The notes under the pieces are model-generated. The model was not told the origin of the DNA. It ran no database searches and saw nothing but the letters and a program-made list of their open reading frames with translations. Made by a program: the position numbers and the translations under genes. DNA of 64,000 nt from Calvatia gigantea (taxonomy: Eukaryota > Basidiomycota > Agaricomycetes > Agaricales > Lycoperdaceae). The stretch covers positions 434,001 through 498,000 of the forward strand of contig JACAAK010000008.1 in the NCBI GenBank assembly GCA_025093985.1, written 5' to 3'. Shown here piece by piece: positions 13,025-26,598 of this stretch. Within the stretch, counting starts at the first letter, position 1. Each line of letters begins with the position of its first letter.

Positions 13025-15712
13025 TCAAGCCAGGTGGTGGCTGGAAACTATATCCTTCGACATTGAAACCTTGCGTAATGAGTCCTCGTGAAGGTTGGAC
13101 TGCGGCCCGTGATAATGCTTATGACCCGAAACGAAGTACCAAAGGCTGTGGGCGAACGGCTTCGTTAGAACCATGGTGTATAAAACGTAAGCAAGCGGTG
13201 AACTTACAATGCCAAAAGGATAACGCCACCAGTAATAACCTGAACCACATGTTCAAAGAGGCCGATCAGCATCGATCATTGGATTCAATCAATAAAGGTT
13301 CACGTACGGATGCGTAATTCATATTGTCCTTGGTCACTGGAAGGATGGTAGGAAGCGAGAAAATCACGAAGATGAAGCAAGTCCAAAAAATACACAACCA
13401 ATTACAGAAGTTACCCAAGATCCCGTTGCCCAAGTAGAATGGACCAGGCTTGAACATGACTTCTGGGTGATTATAGTTGACTCTCCGGAGAAAGATGGGA
13501 ATAATGTAGCTCAGGTCCAGAGCGATTGCTGTCAGCGAGAAGATTGCATTGGCTGCTACCGGACTGGCAAGATCCAGTAGGCCTGGGAGTATACTGGCGA
13601 AAGTAGATAGCCAGACAGCCCGAAGGGGTGTGCTTGTTATGCTGCTGTTCTTACCAAAGAAACCACCATCAGGGAGCCCTATGTTATATGAGAAACAGTG
13701 GCCGTGATGTTGGGAAAAGAGAAATCACCGTGATCGCGACTGAATGCGTAGAAGGAACGGGAGGTAGCCTGGAGGGCCGTTTGTACGACGAAGAAAGCCG
13801 TAAAGCAAACGGGTACCTGTTCGTGATTTAGCTTCATCCAAACTTCGACATCAACGGATGCGTACCCATAAGATTAGAGCACCCGTCTTTCCCATTCGGT
13901 TGACCATGATCTAAAATTGTTGAATTAAGGTACTTTTCGTCAAGTTGGTGATCATACCTGAAGGAAAGCCGATCCTGAAGGTCCAGGAAGATTTTCCCTT
14001 ATAGGTTAAATTGCGTTTGGAATTTAATTCACGCAAGTAACAAAACAACAATGGGTCACTCACAGGGGTCCGGAACACAGAATCATGACGATGTTCAATA
14101 ACCATCCGATAAGGCCAGTCCCGATAACTGGGTAAGGATCTTAGAGACCTTCACGAGAGGGGAAAGAGCGCCGGGTCTTACCAGCAATGAAGATGGCAGA
14201 TGGAGCTGCGTAGGCGGCGCGCTGAACTTCTTCACTAAACATAATAAGTCTCCAAATTTAAAAATAAGCGAAGTGTGAAGAACTTACGAAATATGAGCGG
14301 TCGCGTCATAGTCCTGTTACAAATGTTAGCAGGATAGATCATGCCAAGAATACGACCTACAGTCATCTACGAGAAGGAGTCAGACTTCAACGGTGTTTAC
14401 GAACATGGGGTCTTAGAAACACACCGTCCATTGAACGCTAAGGAGACCAAATAAAAACGCAATTCCAGTATTCCATCCACCAGTCTGGTTTACGACACCT
14501 GCAGGGCCGAAAACGTAACTTGCTGGGTGCATTTCGGACCGTGGGGTCGTCGATAACAGAACAATAATGATAACTAGAGGAGATACATTAGTCCACGATC
14601 ATTGGTATAAGTTGTACCTTACGGAAAGTCGTTCCCAAGTTCACAAAGACGAATCCCTTGGTCAGCCGGGCGAGATTGCGCGTGGCCAGGGAATTCTGAT
14701 GGATAGGGACCATTCCATCAAAGTTGCGCTAAAAATAGGACCAATGACGTACCAAGACCCCATGGAACACCATGAGTCCAGTAAATAAACCCACAATTTT
14801 ACCCTAGACAAGTTTAACATCTAATCCACAGGTAGTCCACAGGATCCTCACTGAAGTCAGCTCAAACTCCGGCCCCTATTGGAATGAATTAGGAAAACAT
14901 ATAAATGGAAGAGGTGTAACTGACTTTTCCAATGCTGACCGCCGCCCAAATCATATTAGAGAGACCAAATTCGGTCGAAGAAACGCCCGCAACCTGGCCT
15001 TGGATGGTTCAGCGCCGGCCCCGGGTCACACAAAGAGCCATTCCACCCACCAAGGAGATTGAGCCATCCTACGAGCCATCCAACCTAGCCGCATGGTTAA
15101 AAAAATGGGGAAATGACACCAACCAGACCGCACCTTCGCACGATATCTCCTCGGAGTAAGCCGAGCGGATGCAGTGTAGCTGGTTTAGCAACTCAGCCAA
15201 GTTGTACATGGGCTTGGTAGATGAGGGAGTGAAGAACTCACAGGCCACCGCAGGTGGGGTATGCGCTGACGATTTCTGCTATACTTGAACCAAGTGTGAA
15301 ACATATAGAAGCGCCGAGAATCCAACACCACACGACCTATTTAATATGCGTCCAATTCCAGCGATGGTCGATACCACATCCCCTGTACTTACTGTTGCTG
15401 GCCCGCCAAGTAGTAGAGGGGTATTGAACGTCGTTGCTACGCTTGAGCAAAGGCCCTGTTCCGATCTTCAGATGGACCCAATTTACATGATGCGGTGGCC
15501 TACCATGATACTGAATGCAAAGCTTATCTGCGCTTGTGTGAGCACCCTTATCACAGTATGGGACAGGAAGTATGCACCGTAGCAAGGCTCGAAAACTCCC
15601 GCTTGAACGAAGGCTTGTAACCCAACGCGACTAACTCCTTGTCGTCGTCGTCCGACGCCTCGATGGTGGAAGGCGGCCTCTTTTCGTCCTCTAGGCTATC
15701 TTGGAGCTTCAT
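13025..15712 (-). CDS. Amino-acid/GABA permease, APC superfamily, 21 exons
   Basis: A complete spliced model encodes 537 residues. Exon 1 is 15578-15712 and the last exon is 13025-13145; the 21 exon lengths sum to 1614, exactly 538 codons with the stop. All introns are GT-AG and about 45-75 nt. The product reads as a membrane transporter of the amino acid-polyamine-organocation family (GABA/choline permease type). Seen in order: an acidic N-terminus, FSIMGLCSS, TFNTPLLLGGPAT (TM1 region), SSIAEIVSAYPTCGGLY (the family signature after TM2), GWLVGWLNLLG, STEFGLSNMIWAAVSIG, the loop DYDATAHISEEV, YAFSRDHGLPD, and the C-terminal MFKPGPFYLG and PVTKDNMNYAS. Exon 12 (14361-14366) is only six bases and codes Met-Thr. 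No frame breaks were found. Substrate is inferred from family, not shown. Confidence 0.93.
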
Positions 15713-16666
15713 TGTAGTGGTCTCGTTCCAAGAGCGTCGTCAGAGTTGGTGGATCGGAGAAACCTCTTACACCAGTGGGCGCTGGGTTAATTATCTAATT
15801 AACAGAGTGGTGGGGAGGCCTGAGGAGTGGGAAGCGGGTAAAGCGGGGCAATTTCACACAAAATTGGAACCTACTCGGTTAGGTACGGTCCCCGTATCTT
15901 TTGACATAGACATCGGACGAAGGAGCATATGGAATTGTAATTCATCACGTGTGAAATTATCTTCCATATGCGGGGTCGGTAATCCAGATCTTAGATAGCT
16001 CACCAGTGTATATCATAGCTGAATGTCGTCTATTCACAGGTTCCATGATGTACTTCCTTCAGCGAACACCAAAGAAAAGGCTCCACTTTCCCCAAGTATG
16101 TTAATTCGGTACCTTCTAGGGCCCACAGCCTAGTTGTTACTTTTTGCTCTTGGTCTGTATATTCAAGAATCAATTTGAAGCTTCCCACATCACCTGAGCC
16201 TGCTCAGGAATTTGGCTTGTCGGTTTTTCCCCCTCTCGGTCGCTAAGAGTTGTTGACTTACCACAATCATATTCATCACTCCGTCACTATAAAGAACTCC
16301 CACCTCTCAAAAAAATATGATTTTAGCATCTCATTTCACATTCAGATATTTCCATTCTTTCTGATTATATCGAAACACAAAGGATATTGGGTTGCTAACA
16401 AATGACATATAGATAATGATGCATGGAGAGTTCGGCCAACCATACGAAAGTATTCAATACAATCATAGCAAACCGATGGCAACAAAGACTGTTACAACGA
16501 AAGTAAGGCGTTAACGTTTCACCTTCGAGATGAAGATGATGTAGAAATGGAGGAAAAGGGAAAGGAAAATTGGAGGGAGGTGTCCATAATTGTCGCTAAC
16601 TGCAATCCAATTCGGGCGTGCATAAAGTATCGCATAACGTCCACTTCGGCAAGTGGACGTACAAAC
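15713..16666. other. Intergenic, permease 5' flank
   Basis: This stretch separates the permease start from the stop of the coiled-coil gene; both run on the minus strand. It should hold the permease promoter. No gene, repeat or clear TATA element was identified. The AT-rich part around 16290-16400 is the least protein-like. Confidence 0.5.
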
Positions 16667-19600
16667 CTATACAGGGGCAGGAATTAAATTCCTCCGCCTG
16701 GCAGCCTTCGTCTCTGTATCTTCGTTCTCTTTTTCACCGAGTTCCGATATACTGGGCGTGGGACTGGTTATCGAAGGCCGTGACCTGGTCCGGTCGCTCG
16801 TCCCGGAGGACACCCGGCGAGCAGCGGGGGTCGATCCGGCTTGCGCCTTGGCGAGCGTCGAACGTGTCAGCGTCGACGCTCGAGCTGGAGGTGTGGGGGT
16901 GCTCGAGAACGATGTACGAGACTTCAGTCCCAGTGATCCTTCTGTCCGCTTTATCGCGGATCCGGTTGTTGATACGCCGCCTAAAGTATTGATCCGGCTG
17001 CTCCTTCCGAGTGTCGAGACCCTTACACCCTCGCCTTTAGCACTTCCGGAGTCCGAGACGACGGAAGCTGTACGCGAAGGCGGTCGGGAAACGGTGGGGG
17101 TGTTATCGAAGGCAGAGGCAGAGCCGCGACGGCGAGGAACTTCAGGGGCTGAGGAAGCAGGAGTGCCAACGGAGCTGGTCTTGACCGCCGATTTGCGCTT
17201 GTACTAGGCATACATCTTAAGCAAGGGGGCGAGGGGAAAAGTATTGACGGACGTACCAATTCCAATTCCTGTTGCTTCGCACCCAGGGCAATGTTTAATC
17301 CTTGGATATCGTCTTTGTCTTGTGCGTGTTGCTTTGTAAACTGTACAATCTTGACCTCCTTATCCGCGCTCTCCTGTTGCAAATCGTGGACGTGTTTCCT
17401 TAACCTTTCCATCTCGTTCTTGAGCGATGTCATGCGCTCCTCGGATGACTTCAAATTCGCCTCGGCTTCAGCCTTCTGACGAACAAGGTCTTGGAGTTGT
17501 TTTCTGGCTTCGTCCTTAGAGTCTATGGCTTCCTCCAATGCCCGCGATTGCTCATCGACGATGTGGGAGTGCTCGCGCCGGAGCTTGCCGATTTCTTCTC
17601 TGAGGTCTTCCACTTCAAGTTCTTGAACGTGAGCTCTCTGTGAATAACTGGAAATTTCTTCGTCACGACGGCGGAGGTCTTCTTTAAGGCTGGTGATATT
17701 GTCGGTCATGGATTGTTGTTCTCGTTCAAGTTGGGCGATGTGATCCTCGCATTGATGAAGGGTATGGCTGAGCCCTTCCGAGCGGTCACGCTCCAGCCCA
17801 AGTTGAGTTTCGAGCTGAACAAATGGCTGAGTCGACAATTCTACCAACACGCCCCATTAACGTACCTCCTCATGTTCCTTTTCCATAGCCTCCTTCAGCT
17901 CCCAGAGCTGATGGATTTCGGATTCGAGTTCAGCCTTCCGGTTCTCGCTTTCGTTCCACTCGAGTTCGAAATTACTAACTCGTCGTTCCATCTCTTCATA
18001 CTTCTGCGCTAGCTCGTCGCGTTCGTGGATAGCTTCCTCTCGTTCGAGACGAAGTCTGCCAATTTCCGTCTCGGCGTTATTCTTCACCTTCTGCAGCTCC
18101 CATATCCTTTCAGAAGCCGTCTCGGTGTGTCCCCATTGCGCCTCCAGCTCGTTCTTCATCACCTCGAATTCCTCCTCCCTTGTTTTTATATGATTCTTTA
18201 GTGTATCCAACAGTTCCTCGACGTTCGTCTTCTCAACTTGTATTGTCTCAAATTTCATCAGCAGCTCCGCGCGCTCTTGCTCCCACTCGATCTCAGCGGC
18301 ACGATATGCTTCGCGCTGTTCGCGAGCTTGCTGTTCCTGCCCCGCCAACCTCCTCAACTCCTCCTCGTCGATCTTCACAAGGCTGATATTTCCTAGCATA
18401 TCAATCTGTTCTTTCGCTTCTCGTAGACCATGATCGAGTTCCCGATCGCTCTCATCCCGATTCCACAACGTCTCCTTCAGATTCATAACATCCTCCGAAC
18501 GCTCTTTCACGATTGCCTCGAGCGTGTCAACTCTCACTTTCATCGTCTCCTCTTTCTTCACCCAATCCTTCTTCTCCCTCTCCAGAGTCGCAATCTGCGT
18601 ATGTAGCATCCGCAGAGCCTCACCGCTGGCCTCATCCATAATACTCCGCTCCATACTCTCCTGTCTCGAACTATCTACCTCTTCCTCCAACATGCGCACA
18701 GCTCTCTCGAGCTCTTGCACTTTCTTCTTCCACTGCCTCAACGCACCCTTTTTCTGATTCTCCTGTTTCTCCATGTCCGTAACCTTCTTCCCGAGGAGCT
18801 CGATCATCTCCTCTTTTGTCCGGAGGTCATTCTCGAATTGACTACACAGCTCCGTCTGCAAAGCCAACTGCGCTTGCAAGGAGTATATCAAATTCTCTTC
18901 TTTCGACGTTTTCCGTGAGTGGCTAGGGGCGCCTGCGGGAGGAGTGGTGGGAATCATAGTTTGAGGCGTGTAATACGTATTTGCTTTCGCGTTGAATGGA
19001 TCGGGTTCTGCCATTGGACTGGAGAACAGGATGAGATCCCGAGACGATTCGTCGTTAATGTCCGACTCTGGTAGTTTATCTGAACCAGGAGAAGCAGCTT
19101 TCAACATGGACTGGAAGACGGTATCGCTCAACGCGCGTCCTCGGGTTCTCGAACCCGAAGATGAGGGTGATGCAGCACGCAAACCGTCTTCTGAATGACG
19201 AATACCATCATTGGAGGGGTATGCAGGCAACAAAGGCGCTGCTGGAGATTTGTTGCCCAAAGAGTAGAACATGGTTTGTCCAAAGCTGAAGGATTGGCTG
19301 CGTTCATGTAGAGGCGGAGAGAACACGACTGGTCGTTCTCTCGCGTGGAAGATGGTTTCGTCGACGGACTTTGGTGCAGAAACTGGAGGAACTGGTCCAA
19401 CGCGAACTGTGTCCTTTTTGTCTGAATCTTCCGAATTGCCTTCTTCCTTGAAGCTTTCTTCCTCCTCCTTGAAGCTATCTTCTTCCTTGATAGACTCCTC
19501 CTTTTCCTTTCCCTTACCACTACCCAGAGAACCGGGCTTGCAAGGCGTGGAGGTCATTTGCGTACCAAGAGCATCGACTGCAGCAACGGAAAAGTCCAAG

Positions 19601-20690
19601 TCAATTGCACTCCCAAGCAGTGGCCCATTGGCATCAAGGCCTAAACCCGAATGGAATGACGGCAACTCCAACCGTTCTGGGATATCTAGGGACCCATTCG
19701 CATCCAAGCCAGGTGGAGATAGAGAGTCGGACAAAGACATTGCCATCGAGCCTTCGGAGGAACGACTTAGTCGGTCGACCTCGCGCTTGTCTGCCGATGG
19801 CTCTACGGGGGAAAAGATCCCGCTAAGCGACGGACGAGATTTATGCCCGGGAGATGATACCCGAGTGACCGGCGTGGTCATGTTGACCGGAGCCGCTTGA
19901 TTAAAACGATCCATGAGGGACGTCTGTTCAGGAAGGCGCACTTGTTCATGTGTGGAGAGGATATTCTCTTCCGTAGATTCCTCCGGGCTGATAACTTTGT
20001 AGGCGTCGCGGGAGAAGAACCGGACGTTTTGCCCTGTACCGGGGGTATTGGGATCGCGGAGGATTGATCGGACGGAGCCGAGCTTGCTGTCGACTGGGGA
20101 ATCAATGGAGGGGCGGGAATTTGAGCTCTCTTGCGTGGCCGAGCGCAAGAGATCAAGAGACGGACGGCGGAGCATGCTCGCAAAGGAGCGGACGGTATCT
20201 TGAGAAGCATGTGTCTTGTGTTTCGATGGTTGGCGCTCAGCCGTGACTTGGTGTGTTTCCACGGTCGAGCCTGCTAATGAAGTTTGAGATGCTTTGGATT
20301 GGGCTCATCAGCTGTTTAAGAGGCCAAATATAACCACTGCATACCATTACCAAACGGCAAACTGCCTCTTATCTTCTTTGGTAGAAGTTTGAGAGAACTC
20401 GAGGTTGAACGAACAGAGTCCGGCTCCTTGGATGATCGTTTAAACAGACCACGTTTTGATGGCGAAGGTGGGGGACTGGGCGTTGGAGCATGAAAGTCGG
20501 CGTTATGAAAAGCAGAAAAGTTGGGATGTTGTTGTAGAGCCTTCGTCACAATTTCTGTATGACTCTGGCTCTGGCTCCGACTGTGGCCCTGGGTTAGATT
20601 CTGGTTCTGATTTAGCTGTGCGGAGGATTCATTTGAGGCTGGTTGTGTCGAAGTTGTCAATTTCAGCGCTGAACTGAACTTGGCCCACAT
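16667..20690 (-). CDS. Large coiled-coil protein, conserved hypothetical
   Basis: Four exons (20345-20690, 17866-20273, 17257-17826, 16667-17203) join in frame to 1286 residues; the 17827-17865 intron is unusually short at 39 nt. The first half is serine/proline-rich and disordered, with basic patches (MLRRPSLDLLRS) and an acidic KEEEES repeat near 19440-19500. From about residue 600 there is a long alpha-helical coiled coil rich in E, K, L and R (for example QWKKKVQELERAVRMLEEEV) that runs to about residue 1100. The C-terminal 180 residues are Ser/Thr/Pro/Arg-rich, like a disordered basic tail. I recall similar unnamed proteins in mushrooms. The architecture suits a cytoskeletal, septal or spindle-pole scaffold, but that is inference. 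No frame breaks were found over 3.9 kb. Confidence 0.85.
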
Positions 20691-21549
20691 CCTTCAAATG
20701 AGGAAGATTTGTCGGCACCTGTTGGTGGTCTTGAGTAATGGGAGACAGGGTTTGAAAGAAACCCCACAATGGTTTGAATGATGGAGTTTGACGAAGAGCC
20801 CTCTTCCGGATTTGTCACAAGGAAGAGCGTGACGCGAGAGCTTCAACCGCGTTGGACGCGTCGGTCACGTGACCAAACGAAGCACATTGCACGAGCCTGT
20901 GAGCCTCATGCTACTCAGGGTCGGGCTCAGGCAAGATAAGATAACAACAATACCGAAAAACGTATGTAGCGCAATGTAAAACCTGGCAAACGGTCCAGGC
21001 GCATTCTTGTGAAAATGATGTAGAAAACAAAATCTTAATCATCATTCCATCCAATTTTTTTCGATAACGCCACTGGTAATCTCAGCGGAGCAGAAAACGT
21101 TCAGCTGCGGACACGCACCACGAAAAAACCATGTCCAAAGAGTACTCCAGGAATAGGACAAATCGTTTCACCCAACAAATAATGTGGGGTAGCTATGAAC
21201 CAACATGTCGCGCCACGCCGTACATGTTAGCCAAAAGGAAATTCTGAGTGCTCCCCAGCCCTTGACATTCTATCGACTTGCGCACATCAACTGAAGGGGA
21301 GCACAGGCTGTGTTAACGTTCAAACATTCAACGTCGATCAACTTTAGGCTCAGGGGTCGCCGATGTATGACCAAACCTAGTCTACGTCTATTTTTATTGT
21401 GCCTTGAGCATGAGTTTATTGCACTCAATTTCTATCGTGATACTCCTACGCCGAACTCTCAGTATACACACAGTACTCAGTCGAGTCACGTCGTCTGGAA
21501 AGACTTTCTCAAAATCCAATGGCATAAAGCCAGTTAACCAGAAACTATA
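20691..21549. other. Intergenic with remnant of a fourth duplication unit
   Basis: Bases about 20981-21120 resemble 29765-29925 and 34905-35065. They share the GTCCAGGCGC segment (with the 29.8 kb copy), a CGATAACGCC-like core, and a following stretch ending near CAGCGGAGCAGAAAA. Those two regions lie between a P450 and GAPDH in the duplicated block, so this is a truncated extra copy of the spacer. Bases from about 21255 match the 3' flank of the third P450 copy near 31790. The remainder is unassigned. Confidence 0.6.
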
Positions 21550-23719
21550 TCACCCGCTCGTCAAATCCACCCTTATCTGGTCCAGCAGCTTCTTTGCCTT
21601 TTCGTTCCGCACCCACAAGGCAGATTTATATGGCTTAGTGTGGCTAGTCATACACATCAGCCCTCGAAACCCCTTTGGAGCAGAGCTTGAGTGAGCTACA
21701 GACCTCGTCACGCCGGAAATCATCCCAACTTCAGGCGTAATCTCCTTCCCATCTAGACCAACTGCCTTCTTCACGTTGTACAAGGCCAAGATAGTGGCCA
21801 TAGCCACAAAAAGACTGGCGTCAGCGAGGTAGCGACCAGGGCATATCCTACGATTCGTCGGTTATCGTCAATGTCACGAAGCAGCAACCAAATGACAAGA
21901 GGGCTAGTACGCGTACCTTCGCCCGAAACCGAATTGTGCCTGAGGAAAAGGCTCTCCGTGCCCGCCTTGAGCCTTTGGGAGGTATCGGGTGGGTTTGAAT
22001 GAATCTGGATCGTGATAAACTGACTCATCCCTCAAGATGCCACTAATGGGATTGTCAGATATGGTGGTTAACAGGCGAGGGAGATACGTACTAAGTATTA
22101 GCGAAGAGAAGAGAGCCTTTCGGGAGGAGCATCCCTCTATAAACATCATCCTCCGCGACGCTGTGAGGAATACCTGCTCGGCGGTCATTTAGTTGTGCAA
22201 CAAGGAGCAAAAGGTGTTGTGCCATACCGAGCGGTGTTATATTTAGCCATCTGTGCCGGAAATAGCAATAAGTCGGCGGTCCCACAACGGCGGAAGCCAA
22301 AGTTTCGCAAGATCGCACCGATGGGTTTCTTGGAGGATGCACTCCACATATGGCAGAAACTCTTGATCGCCAGGTTCTGGTAAGCGCAAACCATTAAGCA
22401 ATGCATCAATCTCTTGCTGTGCGCGTTCTTGGCACTCGGGATGGAGAGTCATGGCAAGTATGAACGTGGACATCGTTCCCCAAGTCTACAAGCAGGTTGG
22501 TATTTTTGGACACAAAGGAGGATTTAAAACTCGGTCCTGACCGTATCTGTGGCGGCAGCATAAATAGCTGCTGCGGCACCTTTAAGGTCATCGAACTCTT
22601 CTTCCGTTTCGTTGTTTTCTCCATGCAGGCGCTCAAGATGGTAAGAAAGGAAAGAAGGTTTCGCTATTCCTTCAGCCTCGCGCTTGAAGTCAGGCACCAT
22701 GTCCCGTTCGAGGAGAAATTTCAAGCCTACCATCTGCCTCTGTATTTCTGAGAACGGAAATTCATGCAATCTCCGAACAGAATCTTTCAACCGCCTCGCC
22801 TTTGTGGCAAAGTATGTGCCAGGGAACCACGAAGGCATGTGTGCAACTATGAAAATAGTTAGCCGACCCCAACGGAAGATGGGCGCAACATACTTACGAA
22901 AGGGAAATAGATCAACTGGTGTGCTTCCAATTGGGCCGCAATTGGTTAGGGCATGCCCGGACTCTCTAGCTATCTCGAGGTAAGGGTCGTCGTCTGACGC
23001 GATCTCATGCCCAAACGCAACCTGCATAATAACTGATGTCGAGAAACTAACAGAACCAAGACCTCCAGTCAGTTCGTGTTCTGCGCTTGGTGAAGGATAC
23101 ATAATTTGTGACCGACCGACTGAGCATCGCTTCTCTATCATCTGGGCATTCAAGAAGGCGGAGTGCGAGGCGATGGGCTTCTTTGGTCTGAATATCGCTG
23201 TATTCTTTAGTCTTCTGGTGGGTGAACGTCTGCTGGATAAGGCGTCTATGCTTCTGAAATTTCTTGCCATGAGAGATGGTGAACGCAAGATTTGGATCCC
23301 ATCCCATTCTAAAAGAATGGTGAGATTCAGCAGTAACATTTAGGTCAATACACACATCCTGTAAATGGGAAAATCGGGTCGGTGGTTATAGTTCGAGCCG
23401 CGTTTGTCCATGAGTTCGTTAGCGGCTTCAGATGTATTCAAGATGATCATGTTACGGTTAAAGACCCGTAGGTGCATCACGTCTCCTATCAAAAAAGGTT
23501 GTACAATGAGAAATTTTGGGAAAGGGGACAGAGGATTATGTACCGTAAATCTTTGACCACTCTGAAAATTTTCGCCGCTGGTGATTCAGCAGGTATATAA
23601 CGCAAATGGCCAATGATTGGGTCCCCGGGTGGTCCTGGGGGAAGAGGCGGTGATCTTCTCCTACCTTTGAACCATACTGCGACGATAAGGAAGGCAAAAC
23701 CCCAAAGAATGGCACCCAT
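21550..23719 (-). CDS. Cytochrome P450, copy 1 (one frameshift in exon 1)
   Basis: A class II microsomal monooxygenase split by many short introns. The start at 23719 gives an N-terminal anchor (ILWGFAFLIVAVWF) followed by basic residues and the proline hinge PPLPPGPPGDP. Further exons carry HRRLIQQTFTHQ, FGHEIASDDDPYLEI, an I-helix AATDT, the ExxR motif in QETHR, and the heme loop FGFGRRICPGR, joined across an intron at about 21900. The C-terminus ends IRVDLTSG. The sequence runs AAAATTTT near 23570 where copies 2 and 3 have one base fewer, which shifts the frame between PAESPA and the expected FSEWSKIYG. Apart from that, every exon can be joined. The substrate cannot be told. The copy may be functional if the extra base is an assembly error, otherwise it is a pseudogene. 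Confidence 0.8.
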
Positions 23720-25113
23720 TACAGTGAAGGATCTCGGTATTTCAGAAACTCTGCCCTGTGTTCTTATATATCCGTATGTCTGGCATATTTGGGCGAATAA
23801 CCGCGTGCACCACACAGACTATAATCCAAAACAACACTTCTGGAATAAGTGGCACAGTGACACACCTGGGAAACTCAGCACTCAGGAATGTGGTGCCGAA
23901 GCAGGATTCAGTGATTGCGCCACAGCTATGGCCCTGTGGTAATGTAAGATGTCAGCGTCAGTCAGACTGTAATTGTGGTCTGGAGCCCAACTCCTCGGTC
24001 ATCTATACTTGGCATGATGGACGCCAACGAATGCCGCAAATACAGAGTAATTCCAAAATTCTTGCCGGGCACACAGCCCCTTATGTTATTCATCCTGCGT
24101 TCTATCGGGCAATTGAAACGGAGAGTCCGAGGGGTGACACGTCCTTGCGTCATTTTCAGGACCGGAGCAGCACCTGGGGACAATAAGTCCAGGTGCAACT
24201 TCTTGCGGCCAGTGTGTTGTCACAGGTATTCGTGTCTGACATTCTAACACAGATTCTAACCAGACTTCCTTAGCATTTCCAAGTTCCGATCCTATTTTCA
24301 CCAGGTGTGGAGGCCGAGGATCGGTTGTTCGTAAAACGGCATACACACTTCCACTCCCACATACACACACACGAAAGGCGAAACTGACGACTGCACGCCA
24401 CTGGTCGTTATCGCCAGCCTGAAGGCCCAACAGACCGGTCAACTCCCGATCTCTCTCTCCGTCCCCGCTCGAAGCTAGTTAAAAAAAACTTCACCAAATC
24501 GGCATTTATTTTCTTCTTCCAAGCTTGTACTGGCCCGACTCGCCTCGTGCCATGGAAACTCGGCATCCGACTTGCTCGCATTTAATTCCTAAAATAGACA
24601 TTGTTCTCAACCCAACTACGGTTATATATAACCCAACAATGCAAAATGTTTGTGAACATGGTACACAACATATTTCCGCAGAGATTCGCGCGCGACCGAG
24701 ATCTGCCTCGGTGAAACAAGGATCGATGCCGGATGTCCTTGCGGTGCTAGCGCATTGTTTGAGATCAACGGTGCTCCACACTTTTGTGAGCATTGCGTTA
24801 CTCGGGGTTGGGATTCGGGGGATAAGATACCAACTAAACATAAATCTGATCAGCAACCCATATGCATCCTTACGAATATTACGTAGAACGCAAATATTAT
24901 TGTCGTTCCAGAACCTAACACCGCTGGTATTATCAGTGGAACAGGGAGGGAAGCTGCGGGTGCCCATTAAGCCAGCCGCACATTCATGACCCACATCAAT
25001 CTCTTTCCTCGTCTTATCTTTCGTGTTTCCAATTCTATACTCTAAAAATATCCGATAGCAATACAGTATAAAAATGTCTGTTTCTTTTTAAACCATCCAA
25101 CCCTTCCAACATT
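23720..25113. other. P450-1 upstream spacer (duplicated)
   Basis: Non-coding spacer. Parts match the equivalent spacers at 28795-29953 and 33739-35250, including a 41-base stretch at 25034-25074 that is identical to 35122-35162. That stretch is the 3' flank of GAPDH. No intact gene is seen. Confidence 0.7.
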
Positions 25114-25441
25114 TTAGGGCCCATCCTCGGCGTCCTTTCTAGCAGCGTAAATAGGGGGCGCGAGTATCCCCACTCGTTATCATACCAGGCAATCGACTTG
25201 GAAAAATTCGGGTTGGGCTGGATTCCTACCTTGGAATTGAAGGTGGAAGAGTTGTTATCGCCCATGAAGTCGTAAAGACGATGTCCTCGCCGGCATAGCC
25301 AATGATTGCCCTTGACTCGCCCCGTGAGGCTTCACGGAGGGCCTTCTTGGTGTCGTCGTAGCCGGCGGGCTTCTCGAGACGAGCGACGAGATTGGCGACA
25401 GAGGCATTTAAGGTTGGGGCATGGAACGCGAGACCACTGTA
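25114..25441 (-). pseudogene. GAPDH relic, last exon only (copy 1)
   Basis: Corresponds to exon 10 of the intact gene at 35251-36835, plus about 30 bases of the preceding intron. Recognisable pieces are GLAFHAPTLNASVANLV, RLEKPAGYDDTKKALREAS, GDNNSSTFN and [12 protein letters not shown]. It has a frame break after EDIVF, and a deletion removes the RRVCDL segment. The upstream nine exons, including the NAD-binding part and the catalytic Cys, are absent, so this cannot make an active enzyme. It was left behind by segmental duplication. Confidence 0.9.
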
Positions 25442-26598
25442 CAGCAAAATAAGTACGTATAAGTCACCAATGAGTGGAGCTCTCCCGACAATTAGGGGAT
25501 GGTTGGCGGGGCAACTTGGCGGGTGGGGTGATGATGATCAAGGAAGCGGGCAAGGACAACGGTGAATGTTTTTAGGCTCGGTGCACTATTCAACCGCGGT
25601 CCTATAGATCCTGGGTTGCATGTGAGAACTCTTGAGTGACCGACGAGCAGTTTAGTGCCATTAGTATGAAGTTCCGCAATATTGCGTGGAGGTGTACTCG
25701 GGGGGCAGATGTTGATATACTGTCGAAAGGCGAACGTGACCAAGAAATTCTTTAACATTGAGTCCTAATCTCGTTGGCAAATGGGCACTACATTCCACTC
25801 AGACAAAGGCTCTTTCGTAACACCATTTTTGATTTTCGAAGGGTGACGTTAGGATAAAGGCACCCAAAACAAGTATCGAGGCGCACATTTGAAGTGGTCC
25901 GGCCGGATGTTTCGAGTACGGGCGTCCATCGTGGAATAGAGTCTGCTCCTTTCGCACTATTCGACTGTCGCCGTTGGTCTGGGAGACACTTATCATTGGA
26001 ATGCAACCTGATTGCAAGGGTACAGGGACAACAGCGACGGATTGGGCTTGCTCATCATTATTTTGAGCAACAGGTTTATTTGGCAAAGAGTCCATAAATG
26101 CGACCTGTTGCCTAACTGGTCACACTGCAACGGCAACTTCTTCCTGTTTGATCACATAACTACCCAATCAGACACGATTTCCACTGTCACCCTTTTTCAA
26201 ACCGTGCCCATTCACTGCACCAACGAGTCGATGTGACATAGGTCATATCGAAATCATATTGACTTCAAAACTGTAAAGTGTGTCACATTGAAGGCTACAC
26301 TTTTTGGATTTAATATGATATTGATATGACGATTGTCACTTCAACTCATTAGCGCAGTGCACTGATACTATATCGAAGCTTATCCTGTGAAACTGTGTCC
26401 CTTGAGAGCCATCACTCGATTTTTGTTGTCCTTTAGCATGAACTCATTACACTGAATTTCCATCGTGTTACTACCGCGTCCAATGCTCGATATACGTACA
26501 GTACTCAGAATGAGCCACACCATCTGGAGGGGCTTTCTCAAAATTCAATGTCATAGAGTCAGTTAACCTCTGCTGGAGGGCCGTCCCCAAAAGCCATA
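25442..26598. other. Spacer between GAPDH relic and P450-2
   Basis: No gene recognised. The part from about 26400 is the 3' flank of P450 copy 2 and resembles 21400-21549. Short frames at 25492-26236 look like chance. Confidence 0.5.

Noticed and set aside
19271..19900. 209-residue plus-strand frame
   Set aside because: Exact antisense shadow of the Ser-rich exon of the coiled-coil gene.
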